From Liolophura sinensis (taxonomy: Eukaryota; Mollusca; Polyplacophora; Chitonida; Chitonidae), in the NCBI RefSeq assembly GCF_032854445.1, contig NC_088302.1, positions 15,061,338-15,125,337 of the forward strand: a stretch of DNA of 64,000 bases, in the 5' to 3' direction. Below the pieces are notes generated by a model. That model had not been told where the DNA came from and searched no databases. It saw only the letters and a program-made list of their open reading frames with translations. Below, piece after piece: positions 1-12,139 of the stretch. A program made the translations under genes and the position numbers. Numbering within the stretch: position 1 is the first letter of the stretch; each line of letters starts with the position of its first letter.

Positions 1-611
1 CAAATTGTTTTCGCCACAATATGGGTGAAAAATTTCCGATGTGGCGTTAAGCCATAATCATTCATTCACTCAAAGAAAACGTTTTTATGATCTTTAGACT
101 GTAGTATTCAGAAGCGAGAATTATGTTGAAAAAACACCCCAGTTCAGTTCCACATATTCGGGCAACAATTAGCATGTATTAAATCAAGAAAGTGAGGTCC
201 GTGAGGTCTCGGGGTCGAAGTCAGCTTTGGTTGGTTCTGCTGCGGTTTTCATTTACAAGACTTGTCAACTATAGCTGCATGATGAAGGGTCCCGCCCATA
301 AACCTGACCAACTTGGTATTAGAGAATTTTCCTTGACAGAAACCTATTCCTAAGAAACGTCATAAGCTACAGACATCGGGTTCAATCCCAGATCGTGCCT
401 TACCGGCGACTTGTAAAATTACTACTTGATGGTAGTTCAATATAACGGGGAAAGTTGTCGACTACAGATCTAGTGGTATTCAGTGACTGAATGGGACACC
501 GTGTATTTCAACTGGCACAGTACTGTAATATGCGGCAAATGATGAAAGGGTAATGCTGAAATGACGATAAACCCCAAGCAAATTACAATAAACTTTGTGC
601 CAGCTCATACT

Positions 612-776
612 GGCTTTTTCTCCGGCCGTACGTGTGAAAATCTGTCAGCAACCTGCGGATGGTCGTGGGTTTCCACCGGCTCTGTCTGGTTTCCTGCCAC
701 CATTAAACGGGCGCCATCGTACAAGTGAAATGTTCTTGAGTACGACGTAAAACACCAATCAAATAAATAAATAAAT
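612..776 (+). repeat. SINE copy (family A), 3' body and tail
   Basis: It matches the dispersed family seen complete at 62144-62396: the 'cctgcggatggtcgtgggtt' segment, a diverged 'ggccgccgtcgtataagtga' segment, then 'attcttgagtacg', 'acaccaatca' and an (AAAT)n-type tail. The tRNA-like head is missing or degraded. Confidence 0.7.
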
Positions 777-913
777 CAAACTTTCTCACAGTGATATGTG
801 CTGCTTATATCTCAACTCCCTCGGTATAGCTCGCGTGCGATTTGTGTTCAGAGGTTTGTCAGTGGGTGACTGCTTACATGTAAAGAAGTATTGAATGAAT
901 GAAAGAATGGATG

Positions 914-990
914 ATTATACTCTCTCTACGACAAACCCTGTAACCTTTAGGTTGGTAGACTGTAAGGCCTCTGCCCAAGGAGAGTATAAT
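914..990. repeat. Short perfect inverted repeat
   Basis: ATTATACTCTC at 914-924 is repeated as its exact reverse complement GAGAGTATAAT at 980-990, giving an 11-bp stem around a 55-nt loop. It may be the remains of a small foldback element; nothing links it to a gene. Confidence 0.4.
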
Positions 991-2591
991 AACAAAAGCT
1001 GAACGCCGCATTGGCAGTACTGCAGCCGTGGCGATCATTTATATGATCGATAGAGGGATTAGAGCAATAATCAAAACTCGCAATTTGTTGAATAAAATTA
1101 TAAAATTTCAGCTGATTGCATTTTAAGGCTTTATTAGTTTAGATACGAGAAGAACTGGTGATTAATTGGTAAATTATTGTAAGCAAACTGAACATTTGGT
1201 TGTTTAGTACGTCAGTAGTCTATACGTAAACGATCACTGTGATGAAGTTATTAAATATGTCCATTCTGTTACTTACCTGAATATTATATTTTGCACAGTT
1301 CAGATATATTTACCTTTAGTTATTCTCCAACTTGTATTCTGTTATGTCTCTTTTTAAAAGCAGATGGCAAACAATACGAAGAAAGATTGTAGTAGAAATA
1401 CAAGCTTCGGTTGGTCAGAGCACGTGCTGGGTGTAGATTTCCAAACAGTCTGACAGCTCATCGGGAGTTCTGCTCTACACACAGTATAGTCACAAATGCC
1501 TGCCCAGTCCTGTAACCGCAAACCAACCCATGTTCGTGGACTCTCATTGGGGACATGATCTCTATTGTCCCTCCCACCCCCAACCGTTTATGAATCCGCA
1601 AATCCCAAACACAGAGGAGTGTTCATCCAATCCTGTTTATATCGTGCTGTGTTTCCACAATCCGCTTGCGCAAACCTCTCATATCTTGATGTTAATTTTG
1701 TCCTACCCAACCACGTGGGCACGGCATACCTTTATTTCAGTACAAGTGAGCAATGCTGGACTTGTTTTAGCATGACGGTGATTATGTATATTTGGCATGT
1801 CTATATAAGGCAGCTATACCCTTAGATCTTGCATACCAGTCCCTTGTGGTGGTCCTGGACAAAACGGCCATGCAACTTCCTTCTCAAATCATGGTATATG
1901 ACGTTACGTCGAACTCCACCGAACCTTGCTGGGTAAACCTACTTTTCTCACTTGGCATGTAAGTTGAACCTGCGAATAGCGAAAAGACGTGTACGCGTAG
2001 AATGAGCTTTTAGTCAATGTCATAACGTCCTTGATACAGGCTGGCTATCGATATTAAGAGGAATTATTTTTTCATATAGACCTCTTGCAAAACCTTTAAA
2101 AGTGGACACGTCTACAAAAAACTTATCCAATTCCTGAGAATGTCAAAAACATATTATAGTATACAAACGCACGGGCCATACCACCTGTAAGCCAGTTAAA
2201 AATATTAAAATATTTCTTGTTTTAATCATGGTAAGTTATAATATTGTCACTGACCTGAAATGTTTATATCTAGAGCGTGAACTGGTAACACAAATTCAGA
2301 ATTGCTACAACGTTTCCAACGTACGTCTACGTGACAAGTTTGTAACAAAATGTAGTCGGTTGTAATATTTTTTTTTACATTATCTGTCTATCCTTCTGAT
2401 TATTGTCGTTAGATACTGTCTGATGTCATCGCTGTTACATTATAGTACATGTATTTAGTTATTTCATTCATGATTAGCGCCGCACCCCAAAATATTTCAT
2501 TTTGTCTAATTTGACCGCAGTCAGGTTTGTTGGCAAAGGAAACCTGAAAGCTATGCGGAAATTGACAAGGCCGTATTTCCGTAGACCATTT

Positions 2592-2594
<3 letters not shown>

Positions 2595-2660
<66 letters not shown>
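2595..2660. repeat. (AT)n microsatellite
   Basis: About 33 uninterrupted AT dinucleotides. Open frames through it on both strands encode only Tyr-Ile repeats and are not genes. Confidence 0.97.
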
Positions 2661-2662
<2 letters not shown>

Positions 2663-3429
2663 GTTTTTCGTTTGCATTTTGACATTGTCGTCGCTGCTCT
2701 AACTTTACTGAAATTAGAAGTTTCATTGGTAAAAATATTTATGTGTCGTAGGTATTACTTCTGGGTGTATGTAATCCTGTATTTCTTTTTCGTATCCAGT
2801 AGTTATTATGGATATATCTGGATTATTTCAAGACATTATTTAAACTGAACCTTCTGATGTTCATTTTAATTTTGTTTTGTCTATTTGTTAAAAACTCCCC
2901 TTCATTGATTGATATGGCTGAAATGCCAGTTTACCCCAATAAGGTTCTCGAGGGTGTGACTCACATTTCGCTCTATTAAACCAGTCAGTCATTATGTTCG
3001 ATGACTGACAGCTTCGGCGAACCGTCACGAAACATGTGGCATGAGAGGAAGGCAGTGAAAGTTATGATAATTAAGAAGTCTTCCCTCTGTGAAAAAGCCA
3101 AATTCTGTGACATCTTAACACTTGAATATAATGTTTGCTAATCCGGGTTTTGTTTTTTATGTTTAACCTTTACGAATGCCGGATTTTCAACTACACTATT
3201 ACTTTCCTGGTAGCATTAAAATAAGCCTACAGCAAACACGGCATTCTTTCCGATCATTTCATCAGTAAATCATGTCTTTGGATATATTGCATAGCCTGTT
3301 TGTTTTTTTCCCCTGTTGACGTACTGAATTAAGATTCTTATGTAAAGGGGGGGGGGGGGGAATCCAGTTTTTGTATAAGACAGTGGTCGACAGTTAACTA
3401 ATTGTTGGCGGCGTTAATTGTCTTCACAG

Positions 3430-6400
3430 GTCTATGACGAAGACCAGAGGGATGAAGCTTTGCAGCCGGTTGACTCTGCCGCCGGATCAGCATCCTCTTG
3501 CACCGTGGACAGTTATGAATCCGGCTTCTGTTCCAGAAACAATCCGGATTTACGCTGCTCTGAGTCCTCCAGTTGTTGGTCAAACTCTCGCTCCGAGGGG
3601 GATCTGTCACCCTCTCCACTCCCGCGACCCCCCAATGACGGGTTTTGAACCTTACGGCTCTGATATTTACCGTCACCCGCAGGGAACTGGAAGAGAAAAG
3701 ACATCCAAGGGATTGTCTGAAACACAGTGAGGTGAGTCGTCTACTCTACAGTGATCATCGCCTTCCTAGAATGGGGTCGGTCAAAACTCTGTACGCGTTC
3801 TGTTATGTAATAGTCACTGTTTCTATGTGCTGAATTGAAACTGGGCTGTTCGTCAGTATGTTACCCCCGGTTCCTTGCGGTGCCACAGGTGACCTCCACA
3901 TAGTTGGTCGAGAGACAATCGCAAGGTATATAACAAGGGAGTCAACAACTGAAGACAGTCGCACGCCTTGGCGATCTTTGCCGACCTTTGCCTTGACGAT
4001 CATGCCTCAGGGAGACAAAATCTGTAGTAACATGTGTTGTTTACAACCTATATAAACACGATTGCAGCTCCCAGCTAAATTGGCCGTGCGAGTGGGAAAT
4101 ATGGAGTAAGAACAATCAAATAATTGAAATGAAAACAGAACGTCTTTATTTTGCTGTAGCCAAACATGAACCAATCCCAAGGTCGTTCACAGAAAACAAA
4201 AAACGTCCAGATGACGTACGTGTTCTTGAGGTTTAGCAGAGGCTGTGCGTTTTTCAGTTCAGATTAAGTTTGTGGTTCTGTCTGAACAGCTTCACACAGC
4301 TGTGTTGGTGTCACAGTTACGGATGTAGTGTCAAATCTGGAACTTCATTGTAACACTGAGATCATCGCGGGCTCATTTGACTATAAAAGCTTTGTTCATC
4401 AGGTTATCAGGCTTTGAACTTGGCGCTTTTTTCGATGACGAACATCTTTTGGGACAATGACATTTCATCAGTGACATGCGAGAAATGGTCAAATTTATGC
4501 CTTATGCTTTGTGATTCCTTTAACCCGGGGCTAGGGGCTGTATATTCACCGTGTTGAATTAGATCACCCCGTTGGATGTACAGTTGCCATCAAAACGCAG
4601 CTGAGATACATATTTGTTATCGACAACTGATATTCTAGCATGGTACACGATTTGAATACTGCTTTCACTCAGTCTCCTAGAATATGCCTTGCGTATTTCC
4701 AACATCATTTGTGTGATTCCGTCCTATTTTTGTAGTTTGTATACTTTCTTAGTTCTTCGGTGGTTTGGGTCATTTGTGTCATTTTCGACTCATTGATTAA
4801 ATGACGTTTCATTTTTTTATTCCAGTCTTTCTGCCAGTCTGTCTGTGCTTCTGTTAGCTTTTATTTTGAAATATCTGCTTCGAAAAATGTCCGATTTTGA
4901 TAACACTATGCAGATTAATTTTGTGGACCCTTCAGATCAAGTTGAAACGCCGATTGGGTTCATACACAAGTTTTATGTATTTAGCACAAGATTTTGGTTC
5001 TCTGAGTTTGCTTGTAATTGCTACGTTTAAGAACTAAAAAAACAAGTGTACTATCTCAGCTTACAATTGATTTGTGTTTGTAGTGTTTGTCAGTTAAGAA
5101 CAGTAACTTAAAATGTTGCCAAATGCTTATGAGTGTCATTGTTTTGGCGGAAATCTCGCGAATAATCGGTTCTAATGCATTGTCTTTTGTTACTCAGATC
5201 ACAGCCCACTTCCGTGCGAACCTGGTCAGTTGGTTATCTACGGTCAACGGCTACTTCCAGTTCGCACAAGACACTCTTTTCCTAGCTGTCAACATTGTAG
5301 ACCGCTGTCTACAGAGAATGGATGTTACGCGAGGATCGTTCCAGCTCCTAGGCGCGACGGCCTTTCTCATCGCCGGAAAACATGTAAGTTTTGACGCAGA
5401 TACAAAACAGTCTGGAAAAGAAATGCCACTTTATTTTAATGGCTATTGCATGTCCCTTAACACTTTGAACAACTATTGACTGTCGTTTAATTTCTTTTAC
5501 CCTCAGAATTAGGGAACATCCCAAATCGGTTCACGGTTGGTATACGAATGTTTCGACGATTGTCACTGTCCGATATTGGAGTTAGACAGTAGTAAAGTGT
5601 GTCAGCACTGGGACTGACCAGGCTTATGGAGACACCGTAGAGAAATTAAAATAATGTTTAATGCGACGTTATAAATACCAATAATAAAAATATAATAAAA
5701 GACTTACAGGATGGAGAGGTGTATTTATTTATTTGATTGGTGTTTACGATGTACTCAAGAATATTTGACTTAGGCCCTATACGACGGCGGAGAGCATTAT
5801 GGCGGAAGGAAAACGGGATGAACCCGGGGGAAACCCACGACTATCTAGTAGTAAATTACACACCCTCTATCACCCTGGCTTAAGTAGAATTAGGTAAAAA
5901 ATTGCAGTGATGTTAATTGTAATTTATTACAAGTCACTGGTCTAGAATAACTCAAAATTCTGTGTTGTCAGCATGTTTTGCACACAGTAACATTCGAACA
6001 ATGCAGAGGTTACAGTTACATTTACATTGACTAGCCAGGGGTAGTCAGTGTATTGGGTGTCATTGGGATGATAATACAGTAGTATTAAGTATGGCCGCGG
6101 TTTCAGCATGTGAGACAATAGTGACATGGCGGTCAAGCTCCCAAGCAACACCAACGTCATAATTATTAGTTTGCCTTTACCGTTTCAGGAGGAGGTAACT
6201 CCGCCAGAGATCAATGACCTGCTTTGGCTGTGTGCGGAAGCCTACTCTCGGAATCAGATGGTTAAAATGGAGGAGCTCATTCTGGATGCCATACATTTTG
6301 AAATGTTTGTTCCTACTGGATCTTTTTTCCTAGAGTACTTTGCTTGTTGTGAAATGATGGACAGTGACACCAGAAATTTAGACGAATTTAGGTGAGTTCT

Positions 6401-7526
6401 TGATTAAGTTTTAAATCAATGTTTTTCTATTTTTCAGCACACGCGGTACAACGTACACTAGCCTTTTCTAAAATTATCAAGACTGAAGTCCAAAAGCCTT
6501 AGACAAACGAGGTCGCATGTTTGAATCTATGTACCGCTGGCTAATCTAAGAACTTATATGTCAGAGGGATTCTCTCCGCTTTCCACTACCCATAAAACAA
6601 TCCGGTGTCTTTGCATGGATTGTTGTATGTTAAATGTAATGACACCGCCGCATTTGGAGTAATTCTAGAACAGTGACGTCTAATAAATTGCAAGTAATAT
6701 CACTGGACTTTCGTTACCTAATTTTGCTTAAGCCAAGCCATGCTGCTAGGGGCGTGTAAATTGTAGCTTAGCTACAAAGTAGTTTAAGCATTTACATGAA
6801 CAGTGAGAATAATACCCTTACTGAGGTAAATCGACATCCAGCTGTTTCTCACTGGAACGCACTCACTTCAGCGACCCCGTGAAGAATATAGGGGTGTATT
6901 TACTGGAGTACATATCTTTAGAAGGATCTGTACATGGGAAGGTCTGCAACAACGTGCGGATGGTCGTGGTTTACCCTTCGGTTCTGCCCGGTTACTTCCC
7001 ACCATAATGCCGGTCGCCATCGTAGAGGGGAAATATTCTTAAGTACGGCAATCAAGGAAATAGATAAAAATATTTTAGAAAGATACTTTTTTTACACTGA
7101 TAACTTTATTGAAAAAAAAAGGTTTCTTGTGTTCAAAACATGGCATTTTTAGGTTTGTGGTTGTTTTTGTACCTGTATTTTTTGCCAAACTTTTAATTCC
7201 ACTGCTTAAATTCTTCCAGGAATGCACGACGCCATGCTCGTTACTTTATGGAGTTGTCCCTTCAGGATTATAAACTGTCTCAGTATCTGCCCTCTATGCT
7301 GGCCCTTTGTGCCTGGAAGTGGGCTGTGCAAGACTGCATGGCCGAATACAGGCTCTACTCCCCCTCCTGGGAAGTGGACTTCAATCCAGCAGCCTATAAA
7401 AACTGCTTTGAAGACTTTCTTGTGTTCGTGTCCAAGTTGAAGGGGACTGTCTCGGAAGCGAATGTTTTGACTGGTTGCTACGATCATGACGACGATTCAG
7501 ACGTTGAGTGTTTGAATTCATATTGA
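3430..7526 (+). CDS. CCNO: Cyclin-O-like protein, C-terminal four exons
   Basis: Proposed exons are 3430-3731, 5198-5383, 6189-6391 and 7220-7526 (stop at 7524-7526). Junctions are tcttcacag|GTC, GAG|gtgagt, ttactcag|ATC, CAT|gtaagt, gtttcag|GAG, TTTAG|gtgagt and tcttccag|G. Phases 0, 0 and 2 join exons 2 to 4 without a stop. The protein aligns well with remembered vertebrate cyclin-O across both cyclin folds: a VSWL..V...F segment, the FQLLGATAFLIAGKH helix, SFFLEYF, and MELSLQDYKLSQYLPSMLAL. In vertebrates cyclin-O is needed for centriole amplification in multiciliated cells; that role here is inferred. The first exon is Ser-rich, has no ATG in frame, and contains two apparent single-base frameshifts in C-runs (3628-3633 and 3676-3678). 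The true start is probably upstream. Other cyclins of this group are possible, but cyclin-O fits best. Confidence 0.85.
5717..5850 (-). repeat. SINE copy (family A), reverse orientation
   Basis: It starts with the reverse-complement tail (tttatttatttgattggtgt), followed by 'actcaagaatat', 'acgacggcgg' and 'gggggaaacccacgac', which is the family A body read on the minus strand. Confidence 0.75.
5875..5947 (-). repeat. Dispersed repeat family R2, short copy
   Basis: Its reverse complement matches the 'attctagaccagtgac ... taataaatt ... atcact ... acctaatt' segment of the larger copy at 6610-6870. Confidence 0.65.
6610..6870 (+). repeat. Dispersed repeat family R2
   Basis: It shares, in the same order, 'gagtaattctaga', 'cagtgac', 'taatatcac', 'acctaattttgcttaag', 'acatgaacagt..aataa' and 'actgaggtaaat' with copies at 10195-10560 (plus) and 28236-28490 (minus). 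No coding capacity is seen. It lies in the third identified cyclin-O-like intron. Confidence 0.65.
6925..7065 (+). repeat. SINE copy (family A), diverged
   Basis: It contains 'tgcggatggtcgtgg', 'ttctgcccggtt', 'cccaccataatgccgg' and a diverged tail 'aaatattcttaagtacgg'. It lies in the intron just before the last cyclin-O-like exon. Confidence 0.7.
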
Positions 7527-8660
7527 AGATGGCGGAGAATGTCGTCATGGTAACAAGGAATATAGGGAGTGTGTTTCTTAGCAAAGGCGCGGTGCAACGG
7601 GAGACAAGAGGAGAGATCAGTATATTGTGCTTGAACTGTTCTTCGTGTATCACATCAGAACCTTGCTGATGGAAACAGAGGAAATAATTTTGTTTGGATA
7701 ATATTTCAATGGCGAACTCAATGTGTGATTTGGTGCAAGAGACCTTATGAGAGTCTCTACATTCCTGGCAAGGAAAGGAAAGCGTTTTGTTAGAGAGATA
7801 TCTCTGTTTTGAGTGAGATATGGTTGAAAACTTTGGTGGATTAAAAATTCACAAGACCAAAAATGAGTTTGCTCGTGGTGGGAACCGTGGTTTGAACAAT
7901 TTAAGAGTTGAAAAGACGTTTTGATGACGGAGTGCGAAAAGTTTCAAGAAGGCGAATAAGAAGAAAAACGAAAACCTTTTGGCTGCAATTTCCATGGCAA
8001 AAGTCTGGGTAGTTGTATTGTTTTGAGCCATGGTAACCTGCAGCTACCTCGTGTTATAGGTTTTTTTTCATTTGAACAGTGGCATTTTGATTAGATGCTG
8101 TGAACATTGGGGTAATCCTTTTGTGAGCTCGTCTCAGAGGATTACACAAACTTATTGCGTGGCGTAGACGTGATGACGTCACAGTAGTGCTGTACATGCT
8201 GTACATATTGTTAATATAAATGTTAAAAGGGTTATAAAAATGAATAGATTTATGCAATGTGTTTTGGACAAAGTGAAACAATTTTGGTGCTAAGAGAAGA
8301 TTGATATTATTTTTGTTACTTGATTATTGCTTCATTGTGTACGTCAAGGTATGGGTAATGGTTGCCGAACAACAGTTTCGGGGTGAAACCCTGTTTAATG
8401 TTGTTTTTTCTTCTGTTATAACAACTGTCATTTTCGTTGAAAATCCAATCTATGTCGTCTGGACTTATTTTAAATTGTTATTTGTATTTTTTTTGGTGCT
8501 TGTAACATGCAGTACCTCAATGCACCTTATAATTGGTACATTTTCTCTTACTAAACTCATAAGCAAATATAGCTTATTATATTTTTCTGCTTCAGATTAC
8601 CAGTTTTTCGGTTGATGAAAGGTTCTATGAAATCGTGCAATAAAAAACATCTAGAAACTG
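7527..8660 (+). other. 3' UTR of the cyclin-O-like gene
   Basis: This T-rich stretch runs from the stop codon to the first good polyadenylation signal and has no splice signals of note. A 104-codon open frame inside it (8301-8615) is hydrophobic only because the DNA is T-rich and is not counted as a gene. Confidence 0.6.
8639..8644 (+). terminator. AATAAA polyadenylation signal
   Basis: A canonical AATAAA lies about 1.1 kb after the cyclin-O-like stop codon in an AT-rich context. A GT/T-rich stretch follows within 40 nt ('gtgtctataaacaggttttatttatt'), as expected for a cleavage site. Confidence 0.6.
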
Positions 8661-8989
8661 TGTCTATAAACAGGTTTTATTTATTATGTTATACATATGA
8701 CTTGTTCATTCGTTTTCTCTTTGCATACGGCTCCCTTGCAATTTCTTCCGTTGATATTGGTTTGTTTTTAAAATAAAAAGAAATGCCCAAAGATTACGTC
8801 AGGCGAAAATGAAACAGCTTGCAATGTCTTATACTTACAAAATTTGCAGTATTGAAGACGTGTTTGCATACACACTACAGGTGTAATTTCAATCTCTTTT
8901 CCGTGATAAGACATGGTGATCCCTCGAACAGGACTTTTCGCGAGAACCCTCCGATCATGCAACTTCCGGTTAAGTCAGTTTAAACAGCG

Positions 8990-9215
8990 ATGTCACCAAC
9001 TCGAATGGTTAAAGGTCGCTGCGGCTGTCAGGCCCAAGACCTTGAGGTCGCGTGTTCGAATTAATCTCTCGCTGTGCCTTCAAGTCAGGAGGTTTTTCAG
9101 GTAACAGGTGAAGGACGCTGGTTTACTTCGGCCACTTTCGATTCCAACGCCCGTAAATGTGACATCTGTGACAGTGAAAAATTCTTGAGCACGGTGTCAA
9201 ACATCAATCATCGAA
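8990..9215 (+). repeat. tRNA-derived SINE (subfamily 2)
   Basis: It has a tRNA-like head ending in a B-box-like 'gtgttcgaatt', then 'cgctgtgcctt', 'gtcaggaggttt', and a tail 'attcttgagcacggtgtcaa' plus 'catcaatcat'. Relatives are the copy at 43420-43650 and the tail at 40285-40372. Confidence 0.65.
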
Positions 9216-10034
9216 TCCAGTGAATCTGGCCGCGTATCGTCACAAGCTGGCGACAACGGTGATAATTAAAAAAAAAAAAACCTCTACTTCTGACGTTCAG
9301 GGGAGGTAATTTGCGTATACATGCATCTTTGGCATATTAGTGCAAGAGTACTTTCCCTCTGTACGGTGTACACGTAACAGTCTTAGTACACATGACAACG
9401 GAGACGCCGTTGATTCCTCACAAATAAGCTATATTACTGCGTTACAGATGAGTTGCTGAATGCGAAAATACAATGCTTCATTGCTGGTGAGGAGTGCTGA
9501 ATGCCTGGCGCTGGCAGACCGACAGAAAATCAACAAGCGATTTGAGGGCAACGATCCAGGCAGCAGATTCAGACCCAGTTCACGCCGGTTCGCTGGTGTT
9601 AGGAAATTTGTCTGGTAAATAATAATACTGTATTAATGTGTTACAGGTTAGCAAATGTTGAACACAGTGACATCAACTCTCAAGAATCAAATGTGTACCG
9701 CTTTGTACATATGTGTGTGTGTGTGTAGCCCGCGATGTAAACAAGATGTGTGTAACAGGTACACAGTTTGGTAAACATTAAATGCGTGGGTACATAAGGA
9801 CGGTGTATGCCATGTACATATTAATGTTCCTGTGCAAATTTGCTACAATTAATGTGTGTCTGTGGTACACATCTTGTGTACAGAATAGTACACTAATAGG
9901 CCGATTGGGTAATTCAGTGTACTCTAGTGTACGGGATTCTGCAGGTAGGCAACCTATGACTGCGGTAAAAATGACAAGAGACCGGGTTTCACTGGTTATA
10001 TGTGACCACTTCCCAATTATCGGACTGTAGTTCT
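9216..10034. other. Intergenic stretch, no gene seen
   Basis: It is non-coding, with a short (GT)n tract near 9713-9727. No splice-flanked frame of any length and no recognisable protein signature were found. Confidence 0.6.
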
Positions 10035-10175
10035 GGTTTTATTTATCTGTTTGATTGGCGTTTTACGCCCTACTTAAGAATATTTCACTTATACGACGGC
10101 GGCAAGCACTGTGGTGGGAGGAGTTCGGGGAAAATCCACGACCATCCGCCGGTTGCTGGCAGACCAGCTCTGGTT
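10035..10175 (-). repeat. SINE copy (family A), reverse orientation
   Basis: The reverse-strand body is clear: 'tttgattggcgttttacgcc', 'aagaatatttcacttatacg', 'acggcggcaagca' and 'tccacgaccatccgccggtt'. Confidence 0.8.
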
Positions 10176-10194
10176 TTACATTCTATGGTGTAAG

Positions 10195-10560
10195 TCTTGT
10201 ATATTGTATTCCTGCATAAACCAGGAATCCACTGGTGGACTAAGCATCCACGAGATCTGTATTATTTTAATGTGATCGTATTCTTAAATGTGATGACAAC
10301 ACAGCATTTTGAGTAATTCTAGACCAGTGACACATAATGAATTGTATTTAATATCAGCGGTTTTGTTTTACCTCAATCTGCCTAAGCCTTTGTGCTATAT
10401 TTGCAACTTTTAAAACATTTACATCACCAGTTAAAATAAAACCCTACCTGAAGTAAACTGACAAAAGGTTGTATTTCACCAGCTACTTGTGCAGATTTGC
10501 CAGCTATCACACAGACGTCGCTTCTCTGGTTTAATAAATTTCCTATCCTTTATAGTCTTT
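10195..10560 (+). repeat. Dispersed repeat family R2, longest copy
   Basis: The left end ('tgtattcctgcataaaccag' and 'ggactaagcatccacgag') matches, reversed, 28430-28490. The middle matches 6610-6870. The right end ('gctatcacacagacgtcgct', 'ctctggttt') matches, reversed, 28236-28300. This sets an approximate 360-bp element with no coding capacity; its class is unknown. Confidence 0.65.
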
Positions 10561-10751
10561 TCCACACTAGGTTTATATATCTAAAAAATTGCCAGAATCC
10601 TAATTGATTTGTCGTTAATTCGTTTTGAAGAGGAAATAATAAACATTACCTGTTTGGAATGTGGCAGGTGATATACGAGAACAAATTTAGTAACAAAGCC
10701 ATAGTATTTCTCGGAAAGTGTTCATCACCTCTTAGTGTTTGATGTCCTGTA

Positions 10752-11007
10752 ACACTCAAGAATTGATCTATTAATTTTAACAGAAAGCCTGTTGTCTGAG
10801 TGATGCTAGAATGTATTTCTGTTATTGCAGCAGAGTGTTCTGTTAAATATTAAACGCATATTATATTTATTCAACATAAGGATTCTATTAGACTAACAGG
10901 ATATTCTGTTGAATACGACAGAATATCGTGTTATGATAGCAATATATTCTAGCCTCACTCAGACAACAGACGTTCTGTTAAAATTAACAGATTAATTTTT
11001 TGAGTGT
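10752..11007. mobile_element. MITE with about 80-bp terminal inverted repeats
   Basis: The left arm begins ACACTCAAGAATTGATCT and contains TTAATTTTAACAGAA, CTGTTGTCTGAGTGA and GCTAGAAT. The right arm (about 10925-11007) read in reverse begins ACACTCAAAAAATTAATCTG and repeats the same three blocks in order. The arms differ at only a minority of positions and leave a short AT-rich centre, so the 256-bp unit can fold on itself. No reading frame is present. A clear target-site duplication could not be read, so the superfamily is left open. Confidence 0.8.
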
Positions 11008-11675
11008 ACTACACGTAGTTTGAAGTTTTCACTGGTTTAACCAGAAAAAAATGGCAGCGGTCCCAATAGTATAGAAAGCTAGAGAGATTTCCATTGTTGT
11101 AGTTCCCAAGAAGCTGTATACACTTCATACACCCAACACTACCAGAACCGTCAAACCCAGAAACTATACGCCTCCACAAAGTATAAGAAACTACACCATC
11201 AAGCAATCCTCACAGAGCCATGCACAAACTATCAATCAAAATGTACAAACCATACTTTCAAGCGACAAACTCACTCATACAAGGCATAAGGATGTATACA
11301 ATTTTGTAGGCTTGGGTTTTAAGTCGTTGGCCTACTTAGCAATTTTGCTATTACTGAATGACGAGGAGTCAGCAGACTTGTTAGGCAAGCGTGCAAACAT
11401 ATATATATTATACACTGTGTCTTCTTGTGACACGGAGAGTCTTTACCGCCTCTGGAAGGTATCATGACGAAGACATCAGACCTTTCACCCTACAGTTACA
11501 TTATACTAACATTGGGCCAGTCAGTTCTGTTTCCGGGCTCTATGCTCTCGGTGCTTATCGTCAAGCCAGGCAGCAACAAGAGCCATTTTTGGTACTTTAC
11601 GATGATTTTCCCGACTTCGAAGTGATCACGAGGCATAAGAAACATATACTCGCCCGTGCAGAACCACAAACTGTC

Positions 11676-11757
11676 CTCCCACCACAACGCTGGCCGCCGT
11701 TGTATAAGTGAAATATTCTTGAGTATGGCCTAAAACAAGAATGAAATAAATAAATAC
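11676..11757 (+). repeat. SINE 3' fragment (family A)
   Basis: It contains 'caccacaacgctggccgccg', 'tataagtgaaatattcttga', 'gtatggcctaaaac' and a (AAAT)n-type tail. Only the 3' third is present. Confidence 0.75.
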
Positions 11758-12139
11758 AACCACAAACTGTACACTCCCCCCCGCCACTCCGCGTGCCTTA
11801 ATTCATGCGCTTCGGGAAACTGCAGCATTTAATCATTTACTTACATTAGCAAAGAGTCGTGTGTTAGTAAATTTTTAATCGTGAGTTTACTAGATATCGT
11901 TCAATATTCATTCCTGTCATAAACATATAAATGTGACTAGATCCTCGTTGAGTCTAAAGCGTAGGCGTGGACTTTGAATAGTTTTAGCTGTTATCCTCGG
12001 CTGAATACACAACGTAACTTATTCTAGTTAAGAGCCTTGTAAAAAAATAAAATTTTAAAGGTATAGACAATAAACGTTAGACTGGCACTATTCAAGTTTG
12101 AAGTAGTCATGTCTTAAAACGACAGACGCGATGTACTAA

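Larger units (their letters stand above)
1..3429. other. Non-coding stretch upstream of the cyclin-O-like exons
   Basis: I see no convincing exon here. The open frames are short, lack family resemblance and several run through the AT repeat. The stretch holds one SINE (612-776), a short inverted repeat (914-990), an AT microsatellite (2595-2660) and a G-run (about 3348-3360). A non-coding or very short first exon of the downstream cyclin-like gene could lie here or beyond the left edge, because the first exon recognised starts at a splice acceptor. Confidence 0.6.
5384..6188. other. Cyclin-O-like intron with two repeats
   Basis: This 805-bp GT-AG intron contains a reverse-oriented SINE (about 5717-5850) and a reverse fragment of the dispersed repeat family R2 (5875-5947). 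No other coding signal is seen. Confidence 0.8.

Noticed and set aside
8170-8182. TGACGTCA in the cyclin-O-like 3' UTR as a promoter CRE
   Set aside because: It is a single site, far from any start of transcription I can identify, so chance is the simplest view.
8301-8615. 104-codon hydrophobic frame that looks like a membrane protein
   Set aside because: It lies in the T-rich 3' UTR of the cyclin-O-like gene, and hydrophobicity follows from T-rich codons.
11391-11711. 106-codon plus-strand frame
   Set aside because: Its 3' part runs into a SINE fragment and the rest has no protein signature.
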